A stretch of 64,000 bases of DNA from Aquirhabdus sp964373105 (lineage in GTDB: Bacteria > Pseudomonadota > Gammaproteobacteria > Pseudomonadales > Moraxellaceae): NCBI GenBank assembly GCA_964373105.1, contig CAYJTU010000001.1:1-64000 (forward strand), given 5' to 3'. Below, piece after piece: positions 54,192 through 62,684 of the stretch. The translations under genes and the position numbers were made by a program. The notes below the pieces were generated by a model. It saw only the letters and a program-made list of their open reading frames with translations. It searched no databases and was not told where the DNA came from. Numbering within the stretch: the stretch's first letter is position 1; every line of letters begins with the position of its first letter.

Positions 54192-55949
54192 TTATTTGAC
54201 GACGCGTATAGCCAAGTCTTTTAACACTATGGGTGTGGTCCCGCCGATCGGTGTCGTGCCGACTTGTGTGGCCGCACCGGTTTGTAAGTTGATCCGATAT
54301 AGATTCGAACGACCTGTGACGGTCAGTGCCGCATAGGTAACTGTATTGCCAATATTGATGCCGATTTCTGCCGGTGTCGCTGCATCGATACCCGCGCCTC
54401 CAATGATATCCATCCCACTATTTTGACTATCAGCGATGATGCCTAAACTGCCAATAACCACTTGGGTGCCGCTATTGGGTGGGTTTTGGTATTTCAATTG
54501 ATTACTGGTTGGGTCAATCACATATAGGCGTGTGGTGAGAGCACCATCAAAATTGTTGGTGTATGCGGCAGAACCACTGTTTCCTGCAGGGGTGATTGCG
54601 CCATCACTGATGACGTTATAGCCTGAGACATCAGCAGGGAAGGTGAGGCGGAAGTTTTCATGTGCATTGTTGAGGATACGCAGCGCATTGGGGACTGGAT
54701 TGAAGTCCACGCCAAAATTAGTCGCAGCGGGGTTAAACAGTAAGTTTTGCCCTGCATTTGCACTGATCAATGTTGCCACTGCGCTAGAACGATTGACCTC
54801 ATAGATAGCGCCGGCATGCGTTAGCGTATGACGGGTGACGATCGTGAGTGCGCCCGTTTTTGGGCGAATGTCCATACCTACAATGCTTTCATTTGCACCG
54901 ATTCCCGTGATGGTTGTTGGGCTACTGATTAAGGTTGTAATACCCGCTGCATTGGGTCTAAAACTAACCAGTTGATTGCTGGTGGTGAGTCCATAGGCGA
55001 TTGCGGGTGCCGGTGTGGGGATCGCGATGTCCACTACCAATTGACCTTTGGGTGCTTGAATTGTTCCGACACAACTCGCGGATCCTGTCGCAAGATTTAT
55101 TGAATAAAGGCCAGTCGATGTGGTTTTGGCGACATTGAGTGCCGCTAATCCAACTCCAGTGACGCCGTCAATATCAAAACCTGCACGATCGTTAAAAGTG
55201 ACCCCCAATGCGCCTACTGAGGTGATTGAACCTGTATTTGGATTAGTCGACCCATCAATGCCGCCTTGTAGCACGAGGCTTCCTGACATCGAGTCGAGCA
55301 GATATAACGTTGTGACGGGCGCCCCTGTGAAGCTATTGGTATAGGCTGCAGAAACGAGATGACCCACTGGCGTGAGGGCAGAGTCCACATTGACGGCATA
55401 AGATGTCAAGTCTGAGCTAAACACCAAACGATAATTTTCTTCAGCGTCACTGACGATGCGAAGCGCCCCGGGAACAGGGTTGAAGTCGATTCCAAAGCGT
55501 GTCCCTTTTAAATCTAATCCAGTTGCGCCTGTGCGGGTCAATAGCGTTGCTTGACCTGTGGTGAGGTCTATCGTATAGAGTTGACCTACCGATCCTAATT
55601 TAGCTAAGGCGATGAGTTTGCTATCTGCTGGCCGATAGTCGATCGCCACCACACTTTCTCCAGCTTGTAAGCCTGAAATGGTGATGGGTACGCTGCCTGT
55701 TGCGGTATTCGGCGTAAACTGCACCAGCTTGCCACTTTCCGTGAGTGCTGTGACCGTTGCAGGTAAACCGACGGGTAAGGGGCTGACGGCGGTACACGCC
55801 GAATCAGGGGTAAGATTAGGGTTTGTGTCAATAGGTCCAACGACTGCATCCATATCGTCATCGCTTCCACATGCTGCGAGTGACAAGATTAAAGCAGTGA
55901 TTAGACCCAGCCTAAAATGGTTTTGAGAGATCAAATTTATCGTTCTCAT
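54192..55949 (-). CDS. lipoprotein with two DUF4394 domains
   Basis: A 585-residue exported lipoprotein (signal ending SLAACGS, Cys at about residue 27) with two tandem DUF4394 copies (about 50-300 and 310-580). Both carry the same pattern: ALTESGKLVQFTPNT versus GLTTSNQLVSFRPNA, VVAIDYRPAD versus IVGMDIRPKTG, GTRFGIDFNPVPGALRIVSDAEENYRLVF versus ATNFGVDFNPVPNALRILNNAHENFRLTF. The repeats suggest a beta-propeller-like fold. The function is unknown; binding at the cell surface is a guess. AAGGA precedes the ATG. It is convergent with the sigma operon. Confidence 0.88.
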   Translation of the reverse strand: MRTINLISQNHFRLGLITALILSLAACGSDDDMDAVVGPIDTNPNLTPDSACTAVSPLPVGLPATVTALTESGKLVQFTPNTATGSVPITISGLQAGESVVAIDYRPADSKLIALAKLGSVGQLYTIDLTTGQATLLTRTGATGLDLKGTRFGIDFNPVPGALRIVSDAEENYRLVFSSDLTSYAVNVDSALTPVGHLVSAAYTNSFTGAPVTTLYLLDSMSGSLVLQGGIDGSTNPNTGSITSVGALGVTFNDRAGFDIDGVTGVGLAALNVAKTTSTGLYSINLATGSASCVGTIQAPKGQLVVDIAIPTPAPAIAYGLTTSNQLVSFRPNAAGITTLISSPTTITGIGANESIVGMDIRPKTGALTIVTRHTLTHAGAIYEVNRSSAVATLISANAGQNLLFNPAATNFGVDFNPVPNALRILNNAHENFRLTFPADVSGYNVISDGAITPAGNSGSAAYTNNFDGALTTRLYVIDPTSNQLKYQNPPNSGTQVVIGSLGIIADSQNSGMDIIGGAGIDAATPAEIGINIGNTVTYAALTVTGRSNLYRINLQTGAATQVGTTPIGGTTPIVLKDLAIRVVK

Positions 55950-56146
55950 GAGAATTATTCCTTTTAATGTTTTAAATTTTTAATCAAGTGGGATACACAA
56001 AAACATAGAACATACTTTGATCGTCAGCTGCGCTTGTAACTCACGATGAATGGCTAGCAATGATCTTTCCTTACATTCGATAGCGCCAAAAAACGTGTGA
56101 CGCATTCGAACTTTTTTCTCATGAATCGCCTGTATTCATGTTGACC

Positions 56147-58294
56147 CTAAAAATTCACTCTCAAACTGACGCGCACGGCACGAGATTCAGCAGGGTGCAG
56201 ATGTTTATCCAAGAAACCTTCACGACTTGTCGCATTGGCATTACATGCGGATGTTGTGGATTCGCTGCGTAGGCAGGAGGCATAGAGATATTCAATATCA
56301 TTGACCTGACGATTGAGTAGATTCAGGATTTCCAGCTTGCCTAGAAAGTGCTTAGAGAATTGATAACCCACTTGGGCATTGACCAATGTCGACGCTGCAG
56401 AGCGGATACTATTGTCTTCATTCAGTGGCCGTGGTCCAAAGTAGCGTAGCCGTAGACCCGCTGACCACGGACTATTTGGGGTATAGGCGATGCCCATAGA
56501 TGCGGTCGTGGCGATTGCATCAGGGATATGGTTGCCTGCTGGATCGGCATCAGTAAATTTGGCTTGAGAAAAGGCGGTATCCACATCAACCTGCCATGAT
56601 TTGGACGGCTGATAGTAATTGGTCCATTCAATCCCACGGCGACGGCTGGGGCGACTGGCTTCAGTCGTACCTGCATCGCCGACAAAGACCAGCTCTGAAT
56701 CAGAATTCAACTGCCATAGCGCCACGGTACTGTGCAGGTGCGGCAGTATTTCGGTACGGAATCCCAATTCTCCACCCTTGGTTCGGACAAGGGGCGAGAC
56801 GGAATCGACTGGAGAGAGGTAGCCTGCATCACGCGGATCAGGGTTGATCCGTAGTGTGGTTCCCCGTGCATCGTTACTGTGAAATCCATAACCATAGTTG
56901 ATGTAATATTCTGTTTTTTCAAAGGGACCAAAGATAAAGCCTATTTTAGGACTGGTTTTATGCGCATAGCGGTTGCCACTGTTCTGGGCAATATTGGCAT
57001 CGACATCAAAATAATAAAAATCACTGCGTAAACCGAGAATACTGCGGAAGTAGGGTGTCCAATGGATCGTATTTTCGGCATAGAGTGCGGCGCTTGTTTC
57101 ATTGACTTGGTCATCGCTGACCGTTGCATAGCGGACACGGTTCTCGGTCAGAAATAACCCATCACTGCTGATGGCATCATGGCGAGCGCTGATGCCGAGT
57201 TTATTCTGCATCGGGTAGCTGAACACATTGCCAAAGAAGCTCTGCTCATAACGCCCGCCAAAAATATTACGTTTATCGAGTTGCTCAAATTGGTCACCTC
57301 GGATCGGATTGTTCAGAAAATAGGTAAAATCAGAGAATAAATTGAGCTTGTAGTGCAGGGCAAACAGATCCAGTTTACGCTGTCCCGTGAGTGTAGTATC
57401 CGCCCAATTAAAGGTCAGTGCGGTACGTTTTGTTTCCCCACCATCGCTGGGGTTCAATGAGCCGTATCGCCCGATGACGCCATCGTCAATGGCACGTTGA
57501 GCGACCTGATCGGTAGATCCCCAGTCGGATTGATAGTGGCTAAGTGCCAGCGACCAGCCGTTATTTAAGCTGCCACGGCTATAGCGTAGTTGAACATTTT
57601 GTTTTTTTGAGTTTTCGGCGACATCCCATGGTCCATCTGAATGTGAGGCATCTACAGCGCCCAGTAATTGACCGCCCAGATACTCAGTGGATCCTGCGGC
57701 TAGAAACCGCGCATAGCCGAAAGATCCAGCCGTAAGTTCGACGAAATTCTCTTTAAGTTGACGCATTTGCTCAATCCGCACACTGCCTGCGGATGCAAAG
57801 TCACCATCGGCAGCATTGTACGGTCCTTTACGATATTGGATGAAATTGACCAGTTCTGGAATGATAAAGTTGAGATCGCTGTAGCCTTGTCCATGGGCAT
57901 GACTTGGCATATTCACCGGTGCGCCATCTACAAAACTGGCGAGATCAGTGCCATGATCGAGATTAAAGCCACGCAGGAAATATTGATTGGCTTTGCCATC
58001 CCCACTATGTTGGGTCACGATTAAGCCAGGCACGGTTTCAAGAATTTCTGCGGGTCTTAGCAAGGGTCGATTTTTGAGTTGTGCTTGGGTAATGGTGCCT
58101 TGAGAAGCGGTATCTGCAATTCCAAGCAGATTGGGGGTCCGCGTTGCGGTCACTGTGACGCCCGGCAGTGAGGCTTCTTCGATTTGATTGTTATCCAGCG
58201 GCAGACCTCCTGCATGCACGTGAAAGGCACAGCAAAAAGGAAGGAAGGCTTGCCAGCTTCGTAGTCTGGATTGGATAATGAGCCGCGACATCAT
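56147..58294 (-). CDS. TonB-dependent receptor, substrate unknown
   Basis: A 715-residue outer-membrane receptor with signal peptide (cleavage near FHVHA), TonB box-like PGVTVTATRTP, plug (RPAEILETVPGLIVTQHSGDGKANQYFLRGFNLDHGTDLASFVDGAPVNMPSHAHGQGYSDLNFIIPELV) and a beta-barrel ending VRVSLRVNF. The RGFNLDHGTD and MPSHAHGQGYSDLNF motifs mark a distinct receptor group, separate from siderophore receptors of the FecA type. No Fur-like site is visible upstream. It lies between the DUF4394 and fasciclin genes. AGGAAA precedes the ATG pair at 58294/58291. It ends in TAG. Confidence 0.88.
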   Translation of the reverse strand: MMSRLIIQSRLRSWQAFLPFCCAFHVHAGGLPLDNNQIEEASLPGVTVTATRTPNLLGIADTASQGTITQAQLKNRPLLRPAEILETVPGLIVTQHSGDGKANQYFLRGFNLDHGTDLASFVDGAPVNMPSHAHGQGYSDLNFIIPELVNFIQYRKGPYNAADGDFASAGSVRIEQMRQLKENFVELTAGSFGYARFLAAGSTEYLGGQLLGAVDASHSDGPWDVAENSKKQNVQLRYSRGSLNNGWSLALSHYQSDWGSTDQVAQRAIDDGVIGRYGSLNPSDGGETKRTALTFNWADTTLTGQRKLDLFALHYKLNLFSDFTYFLNNPIRGDQFEQLDKRNIFGGRYEQSFFGNVFSYPMQNKLGISARHDAISSDGLFLTENRVRYATVSDDQVNETSAALYAENTIHWTPYFRSILGLRSDFYYFDVDANIAQNSGNRYAHKTSPKIGFIFGPFEKTEYYINYGYGFHSNDARGTTLRINPDPRDAGYLSPVDSVSPLVRTKGGELGFRTEILPHLHSTVALWQLNSDSELVFVGDAGTTEASRPSRRRGIEWTNYYQPSKSWQVDVDTAFSQAKFTDADPAGNHIPDAIATTASMGIAYTPNSPWSAGLRLRYFGPRPLNEDNSIRSAASTLVNAQVGYQFSKHFLGKLEILNLLNRQVNDIEYLYASCLRSESTTSACNANATSREGFLDKHLHPAESRAVRVSLRVNF

Positions 58295-58455
58295 AAAATT
58301 TTTCCTAATTTATAGTTTTACATGACATTACTAGAAAAATAATTTATAAAACAATGCTTTATTTTTATTATCTGGATTAGTGCGCGTCTTTACCATACGA
58401 AGAATAACGTAGTGTATGCAACACATTGATCTGCATAACTGCACTTACCTGCAAA

Positions 58456-58483
58456 ATCAGGCTATCTACAATAGAAGCCTGAT
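58456..58483 (-). terminator. Rho-independent terminator of the fasciclin gene
   Basis: ATCAGGCT / AGCCTGAT arms with a 12-base loop are followed by TTTTG on the minus strand, 24 bases after the fasciclin stop. Confidence 0.65.
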
Positions 58484-58506
58484 GGGCTCATCATCTGCTC
58501 ATAATG

Positions 58507-59061
58507 TTATTTGGGCATCAATACTGTATCGATGACATCAATCACACCATTTGATTGATAGACGTCATACGTGGTGATGTTGGCATAGCCACCTTTTTCA
58601 TCCCAAACGAGGATGTTGTGCTTGCCATTCATGCTGAAGGTTAAGGTGCCGCCGCTTGCGGTTTTAAGCGTTGCTTTACCCTGTTCTTTGGCAATCAGTT
58701 TAGACAGTGCCGCAAAGTCATATTTACCCGGAACCACATGGTAGGTCAGGATTTTGGTCAGGGTATCTTTGTTTTCTGGTTTGAGCAGCGTCTCTACAGT
58801 GCCTGCGGGGAGCTTGGCAAAGGCAGCATTGGTCGGTGCAAACACCGTGAAAGGTCCTTTGCTTTTGAGCGTGTCCACCAGACCAGCCGCTTTAACCGCC
58901 GCGACCAATGTGGTGTGGTCAGCCGAGTTGACTGCATTGTCCACGATGTCTTTGCTCGGGAGCATGCTTTGACCACCGACCAGCACAGTGCTTTCAGCCA
59001 AGGCAACATTTGCCAAAGTCATCGATGCAGTCAGGGCTAGGGCTAAAGATAATTTGTTCAT
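58507..59061 (-). CDS. secreted fasciclin (FAS1)-domain protein
   Basis: A 184-residue exported protein: signal peptide ending ANVALA, then one FAS1 domain (about 45-184) with the H1 motif GPFTVFAPTNAAFAKLP, the YHVVPGKYDF box and a late NGVIDVIDTVLMPK. FAS1 domains mediate adhesion between cells or to matrix. The start at 59061 has AAGGATG about nine bases upstream; ATG 59070 would be too close to it. A promoter-like motif shared with the DUF4331-sigma operon lies upstream, placing it in the likely sigma regulon. Confidence 0.92.
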   Translation of the reverse strand: MNKLSLALALTASMTLANVALAESTVLVGGQSMLPSKDIVDNAVNSADHTTLVAAVKAAGLVDTLKSKGPFTVFAPTNAAFAKLPAGTVETLLKPENKDTLTKILTYHVVPGKYDFAALSKLIAKEQGKATLKTASGGTLTFSMNGKHNILVWDEKGGYANITTYDVYQSNGVIDVIDTVLMPK

Positions 59062-59134
59062 GGGGTTCATCCTTTCTCAAAATTTTGGGGGTGTTTAATC
59101 CAATCGGATATTGAATCTTGGTGTTGCCTAGAGA

Positions 59135-59168
59135 TATACGCAGCGCGGATGCATTTAGATTCAAAAAA
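59135..59168 (-). promoter_or_regulatory. candidate ECF sigma promoter of the fasciclin gene
   Basis: On the minus strand TTTTTTGAATCTAAA (GAATCT = 59162-59157), a 16-base spacer and CGTATA (59140-59135) lie about 75 bases before the fasciclin ATG. Fourteen of the fifteen bases of the upstream element match those before DUF4331, and the spacing is the same. Confidence 0.5.
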
Positions 59169-59263
59169 GAAGTAGGTTTTTTTAAAATAGTTTATAAAGT
59201 CGTCTTTTATTGTTTTAAGAGTTATTTTTTTGCTTTAAAGATTTATTTTTATTGATAAAAATA

Positions 59264-59297
59264 AATCCTCAAGCAGTAGCGTCACCACTTGAGGATT
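59264..59297 (-). terminator. Rho-independent terminator of the substrate-binding-protein gene
   Basis: A perfect ten-base repeat AATCCTCAAG / CTTGAGGATT with a 14-base loop is followed by TATTTTTATC on the minus strand, 44 bases after the stop codon. Confidence 0.75.
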
Positions 59298-59341
59298 CTG
59301 TGTACTTTTCGTTATCTAGACAAACCCAAGCGAGATCAAGA

Positions 59342-60340
59342 TTATTTGCCGTGCACCACGTTAGGATCAATGAAGCTGTCTGCATTGAGCAGTTGCTTAT
59401 ACGCCCCAGTGGTGACGTTGAATTGGTTGACGAAATAGGTCGAACCATAGATCGAATCAAACCCTTTGCCTTTGACCATGGCTTTTTGATTGGCCGCCAG
59501 ATCCAGCAAATGGGTGCCGTTCAAGAAACGTAAATAGGTTGCGGGGGCGACACCGACGCGACCTGACATGATCCGCACTGCATCGGGCTGTGTTTTAGGG
59601 TCGTGGATGTACTTCACCACGCGGTCCCATACCTTGGTCATCTTGATCCAATCGGCACGTTTTGTCGCAAGACTGGTCGGATTGACGGCGATGCCGTCAT
59701 AGATCAGCCCCGGTGCATCTGCGGAGGTATAGAGCGGGTGAGAGCCAGCCACCGCTTTGAGGGTTTGGTTGGCAACAGGTTGCCAGACCGCGACCGCAGC
59801 AACGCTTCCTGAGGCGAGAATTTGTGGCAGTTCGTTGGTTTTGCCATTGACCAGTTTGACCGAAGATTCAGGAACACCGTATTTTTTGAGGGCGTTGACC
59901 AGTAACAAGTGATCAACCAATCCGCGTTCCACACCCACGGACTTGCCCGCTAAATCTTTAATGGACTTAATCGCTGGTGTGCCGATGACCATGTCATTGC
60001 CACTCGAGTAGTCGGTCAGCAAGACCATGACGCCTTTGGTGCCGCCCGCGCCTGTGACTAACATATCGCCATTGGTTGCGGCGACGGCATCAAGCTTGCC
60101 AGCGGCAAAGGCATCCAGTGAGGCAGAGTAGTCAAACCATTGAAACGAGGCATCGACGCCTGCTTCTTTCAGCCAGCCTTTATCGATGGCAATTTGCCAA
60201 GCGACAAAGCCGGGCCAATCGCTATAGCCAATTTTCAACGGTGCGGCTTGGGCAACGGATGTCAGCAGTCCAGCTGCGGTGAGTACAAGCCCTGCAACCG
60301 CAGTGCGTTTGATGAAGCGTTGAGTCAATGATGTCTTCAT
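59342..60340 (-). CDS. ABC transporter substrate-binding protein (NMT1/THI5-like, urea-carboxylase-associated type)
   Basis: A 332-residue periplasmic protein with signal peptide (cleavage near SVAQAA) and an NMT1/SsuA-like fold: LKIGYSDWPGFVAWQIAIDKGWLKEAGVDASFQWFDYSASLDAFAAGKLDAVAATNGDMLVTGAGG, then SGNDMVIG and KSVGVERGLVDHLLLVNAL. The GYSDWPG...FDYSASLDAFAAGKLDAV stretch is like the proteins annotated with urea carboxylase (now linked to guanidine). No permease or ATPase gene is nearby, so it is an orphan here. The oxygenase gene lies 101 bases upstream on the same strand. Confidence 0.82.
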   Translation of the reverse strand: MKTSLTQRFIKRTAVAGLVLTAAGLLTSVAQAAPLKIGYSDWPGFVAWQIAIDKGWLKEAGVDASFQWFDYSASLDAFAAGKLDAVAATNGDMLVTGAGGTKGVMVLLTDYSSGNDMVIGTPAIKSIKDLAGKSVGVERGLVDHLLLVNALKKYGVPESSVKLVNGKTNELPQILASGSVAAVAVWQPVANQTLKAVAGSHPLYTSADAPGLIYDGIAVNPTSLATKRADWIKMTKVWDRVVKYIHDPKTQPDAVRIMSGRVGVAPATYLRFLNGTHLLDLAANQKAMVKGKGFDSIYGSTYFVNQFNVTTGAYKQLLNADSFIDPNVVHGK

Positions 60341-60441
60341 GATGTTTCCCCGTGAATTAACATTTAAAAAAGTGAATCGTTTTTACAGTGCTGGTAACGT
60401 GCTGTGTTGCATGGTGGTTCAAAAAAATGCATATGCTGGTC

Positions 60442-61521
60442 TTAAACTTTGTGTTCCGATGGACCAAAGGAGTTGAGTGGTCGTGCTTGCTGAGCCAATG
60501 TCAGTGTGCCGCTCTTCAGCCGTGCCTTGAGATAGCCAAAGCTTTGCGCCGTCTGGGCAAACAGATGCTCACCGGCGTTCAGCGCTGGATATTTTTGCAT
60601 CGTATCTGGCGTTGCAAAAGCGGGTAAAGGTTGTACGCGGGTATGGTAGTTACAGCCAAAAAACAGCGGAAATGAATAGCGCTCAGTACTGACCTTACGC
60701 ACCCGATGAGCGGTGGCGACAAACGTACCCCCACTCCAGATCTCCATGAGATCGCCGATATTGACGATAAAGGCATCCTCCATGGGCGGCGCATCAATCC
60801 ATTTGCCTTCGCCATTGACCACTTCTAGTCCCGGCGCAGTGGGCAACAAAATAGTGAAGCACTCATAGTCTGTGTGCGCACCGATGCCTGGGCTATCACT
60901 GGCGCTGGCATCAAATGGGTAGTGAATCAGACGTAATTGGGACGTGGGATTTTTGATAAAGCCATCCAGCGCATCTTCGGCTAGCCCGAGTGCGAGTGCA
61001 AAACCGTGTAAAAGGGTTTGACCCAATGCAAAGGCTGCTTGGTAATAGGTGCTGATCGCTGCTGCAAAGCCTTCCTGTTCCGGCCAGATATTGAGCCCAT
61101 GCATCGGCGTCCCTGCAATCACATCAGGATCATCGACTGAATGCTCAAAGCCCAAATCAAAAGCTTCCTTACGATCGTGCTTGCCAGTGGCGAAGACTTC
61201 TTCCCCTTCAGGCACATAACCTCTATGCGCTAGATTTCCTGAATTGCCGATGTAGTAGCGCATTTTTTCAGTCAAAGGTAGATCGAAGAAATCTCGGGTT
61301 TGCGCAATCAAGTGGCTGCGCATTAATCTGGATACGGCATGGCCTGTGATATAGAAAAATCCCACTTCACGTGCGGCTTTACCAAGGGCTTCTGCGGTGT
61401 GGAGGCGAACGGAAAGATCAGGACTGTATAACCCTGAAATATCAATAATCGGTAATTGATCGAAATGATGCGATGTTGGTGGCGCGGTTGTTGGTGAATG
61501 TGTTGCTGGTGCATGGTACAT
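60442..61521 (-). CDS. isopenicillin N synthase-like 2-oxoglutarate/Fe(II) oxygenase
   Basis: A 359-residue 2-oxoglutarate-dependent oxygenase of the IPNS/plant-2-ODD type. LPIIDISGLYSPDLSVR, EVGFFYITGHAVS, the Fe(II) His-Asp pair in GIGAHTDYECFTIL, NIGDLMEIWSGGTFVATAHRVRK (second His) and RYSFPLFFGCNYHTRVQPLP (2-OG Arg and Ser) are complete. GKHDRKEAFDLG and HGLNIWPE resemble the plant 2-ODD-C23 group, some of which hydroxylate homoarginine and release guanidine; that link is inference. ATG 61521 is chosen. It is upstream of the substrate-binding-protein gene. Confidence 0.85.
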   Translation of the reverse strand: MYHAPATHSPTTAPPTSHHFDQLPIIDISGLYSPDLSVRLHTAEALGKAAREVGFFYITGHAVSRLMRSHLIAQTRDFFDLPLTEKMRYYIGNSGNLAHRGYVPEGEEVFATGKHDRKEAFDLGFEHSVDDPDVIAGTPMHGLNIWPEQEGFAAAISTYYQAAFALGQTLLHGFALALGLAEDALDGFIKNPTSQLRLIHYPFDASASDSPGIGAHTDYECFTILLPTAPGLEVVNGEGKWIDAPPMEDAFIVNIGDLMEIWSGGTFVATAHRVRKVSTERYSFPLFFGCNYHTRVQPLPAFATPDTMQKYPALNAGEHLFAQTAQSFGYLKARLKSGTLTLAQQARPLNSFGPSEHKV

Positions 61522-61704
61522 GGCGTAAACACTCAGACTGAATCTGGTCGTCCAGAAAAAGTAAGCACCATGATGTTTGGGTCGTCCCAAACGGTGGGTT
61601 ATCGATAACGCGTGAAGTACGCTATAAACAAATCATTAATCATTATAAAAGCAAAGGACATGCCATTTTATAAAAATGAATGCGAATCAATGCTGTGACA
61701 AAAT

Positions 61705-62577
61705 TTAAGCAATGCTGGATTCCGCGCGCTGTAAAAAAGCACTGTCATGGTGCGAAAAATGCACTTTTTCGGTGTCTCCGATCCAGCGATTCATCTGCCA
61801 AATGTCAGCCACCTGTTCGCCTGTAAAGGGGATTTGATGGGTATAACCATCAGGACCACACTCCGGTGTCATCGTACTGATTTGATAGCCTTGCGCGCGC
61901 TGTGCATCCCAGATGGCTTCCCAGCAGCGCTGGTGCGATGCGAGACAATCCGCATAAGCGGGGTCTGCAGGATGGGGTACTTGCGGGCCTTGCGGATAGC
62001 CGATTCGCCCATGGACATGATGACCGTGCGGGGCAAGTTCAAGGATCGTCTCCCACTCACTGTCCATCAGTCGCTCGGAAACCACGACCCAATGGCTAAA
62101 ATCACAGGTGAGTTTCAGGCTGGGGACTTGACGCACGACATCACGAGTGACCCATGGATTGAAAAAAGAACGGCCGCGATGGGTCTCAAAACTACAGATC
62201 ACGCCGTGTTTGTCCGCGATATCGACAGCTCGTGAGAAAAAGTCAATTTGCTGATCCAGTGACCAGGCGTCACAACCCGCCATCACATTAAAAAAGCGTG
62301 GTTTCAGGTCTTTGCCATTGATGATTTTTTCTTCAAGATCAGTAAGGTGATCGGCGATGGTGGCATTGCGCTCAGGAACGTAACTGCCTGCCGTACAGAT
62401 CTCAGCGATGAGCCCTAGACCGGATTCGGCGACTTCAATTGCAAAGCGCTCACGGGTCTTAGGATCATGCGGAATCGGGGCTTCAATGCCATCGAATTTG
62501 GCCGCGCGAACCATGCTAAAGGCTTCGGATAGTGGTCCGTTAAAGCCCCAGAAGGTTTTATACAGTTGTAGTTTCAT
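61705..62577 (-). CDS. sugar phosphate isomerase/epimerase (xylose-isomerase-like TIM barrel)
   Basis: A 290-residue AP-endonuclease-2-family barrel: MKLQLYKTFWGFNGPLSEAFSMVRAAKFDGIEAPIPHD, FNVMAGCDAWSLDQQIDFFSRAVDIADKHGVICSFETHRGRSFFNPW, LKLTCDFSHWVVVSERLMD, HVHGRIGYPQGPQVPHP and MTPECGPDGYT. Glu, His and Asp of these motifs are the usual metal ligands. The substrate is unknown. The ATG at 62577 begins the family start; the frame is open to 62628. Same strand as the oxygenase gene, with a 183-base AT-rich gap. Confidence 0.82.
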   Translation of the reverse strand: MKLQLYKTFWGFNGPLSEAFSMVRAAKFDGIEAPIPHDPKTRERFAIEVAESGLGLIAEICTAGSYVPERNATIADHLTDLEEKIINGKDLKPRFFNVMAGCDAWSLDQQIDFFSRAVDIADKHGVICSFETHRGRSFFNPWVTRDVVRQVPSLKLTCDFSHWVVVSERLMDSEWETILELAPHGHHVHGRIGYPQGPQVPHPADPAYADCLASHQRCWEAIWDAQRAQGYQISTMTPECGPDGYTHQIPFTGEQVADIWQMNRWIGDTEKVHFSHHDSAFLQRAESSIA

Positions 62578-62684
62578 ACGAGAACTCACAAGGTGGATGG
62601 AGTCTATATCCAGCAAGTTCTGTACCATCGGCTTTTTGAGAGTGTTTTAAGAGTGGTTTTAAGCAGGGCTTTTGCGATGCGAAT

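Noticed and set aside
56120..56140. CATGAAT / ATTCATG repeat as terminator of the second receptor gene
   Set aside because: Seven-base arms without a T-run on the minus strand; too weak to call.
60341..60441. Guanidine riboswitch upstream of the substrate-binding-protein gene
   Set aside because: The 101-base gap shows no ykkC-type or mini-ykkC paired ACGR hairpins.
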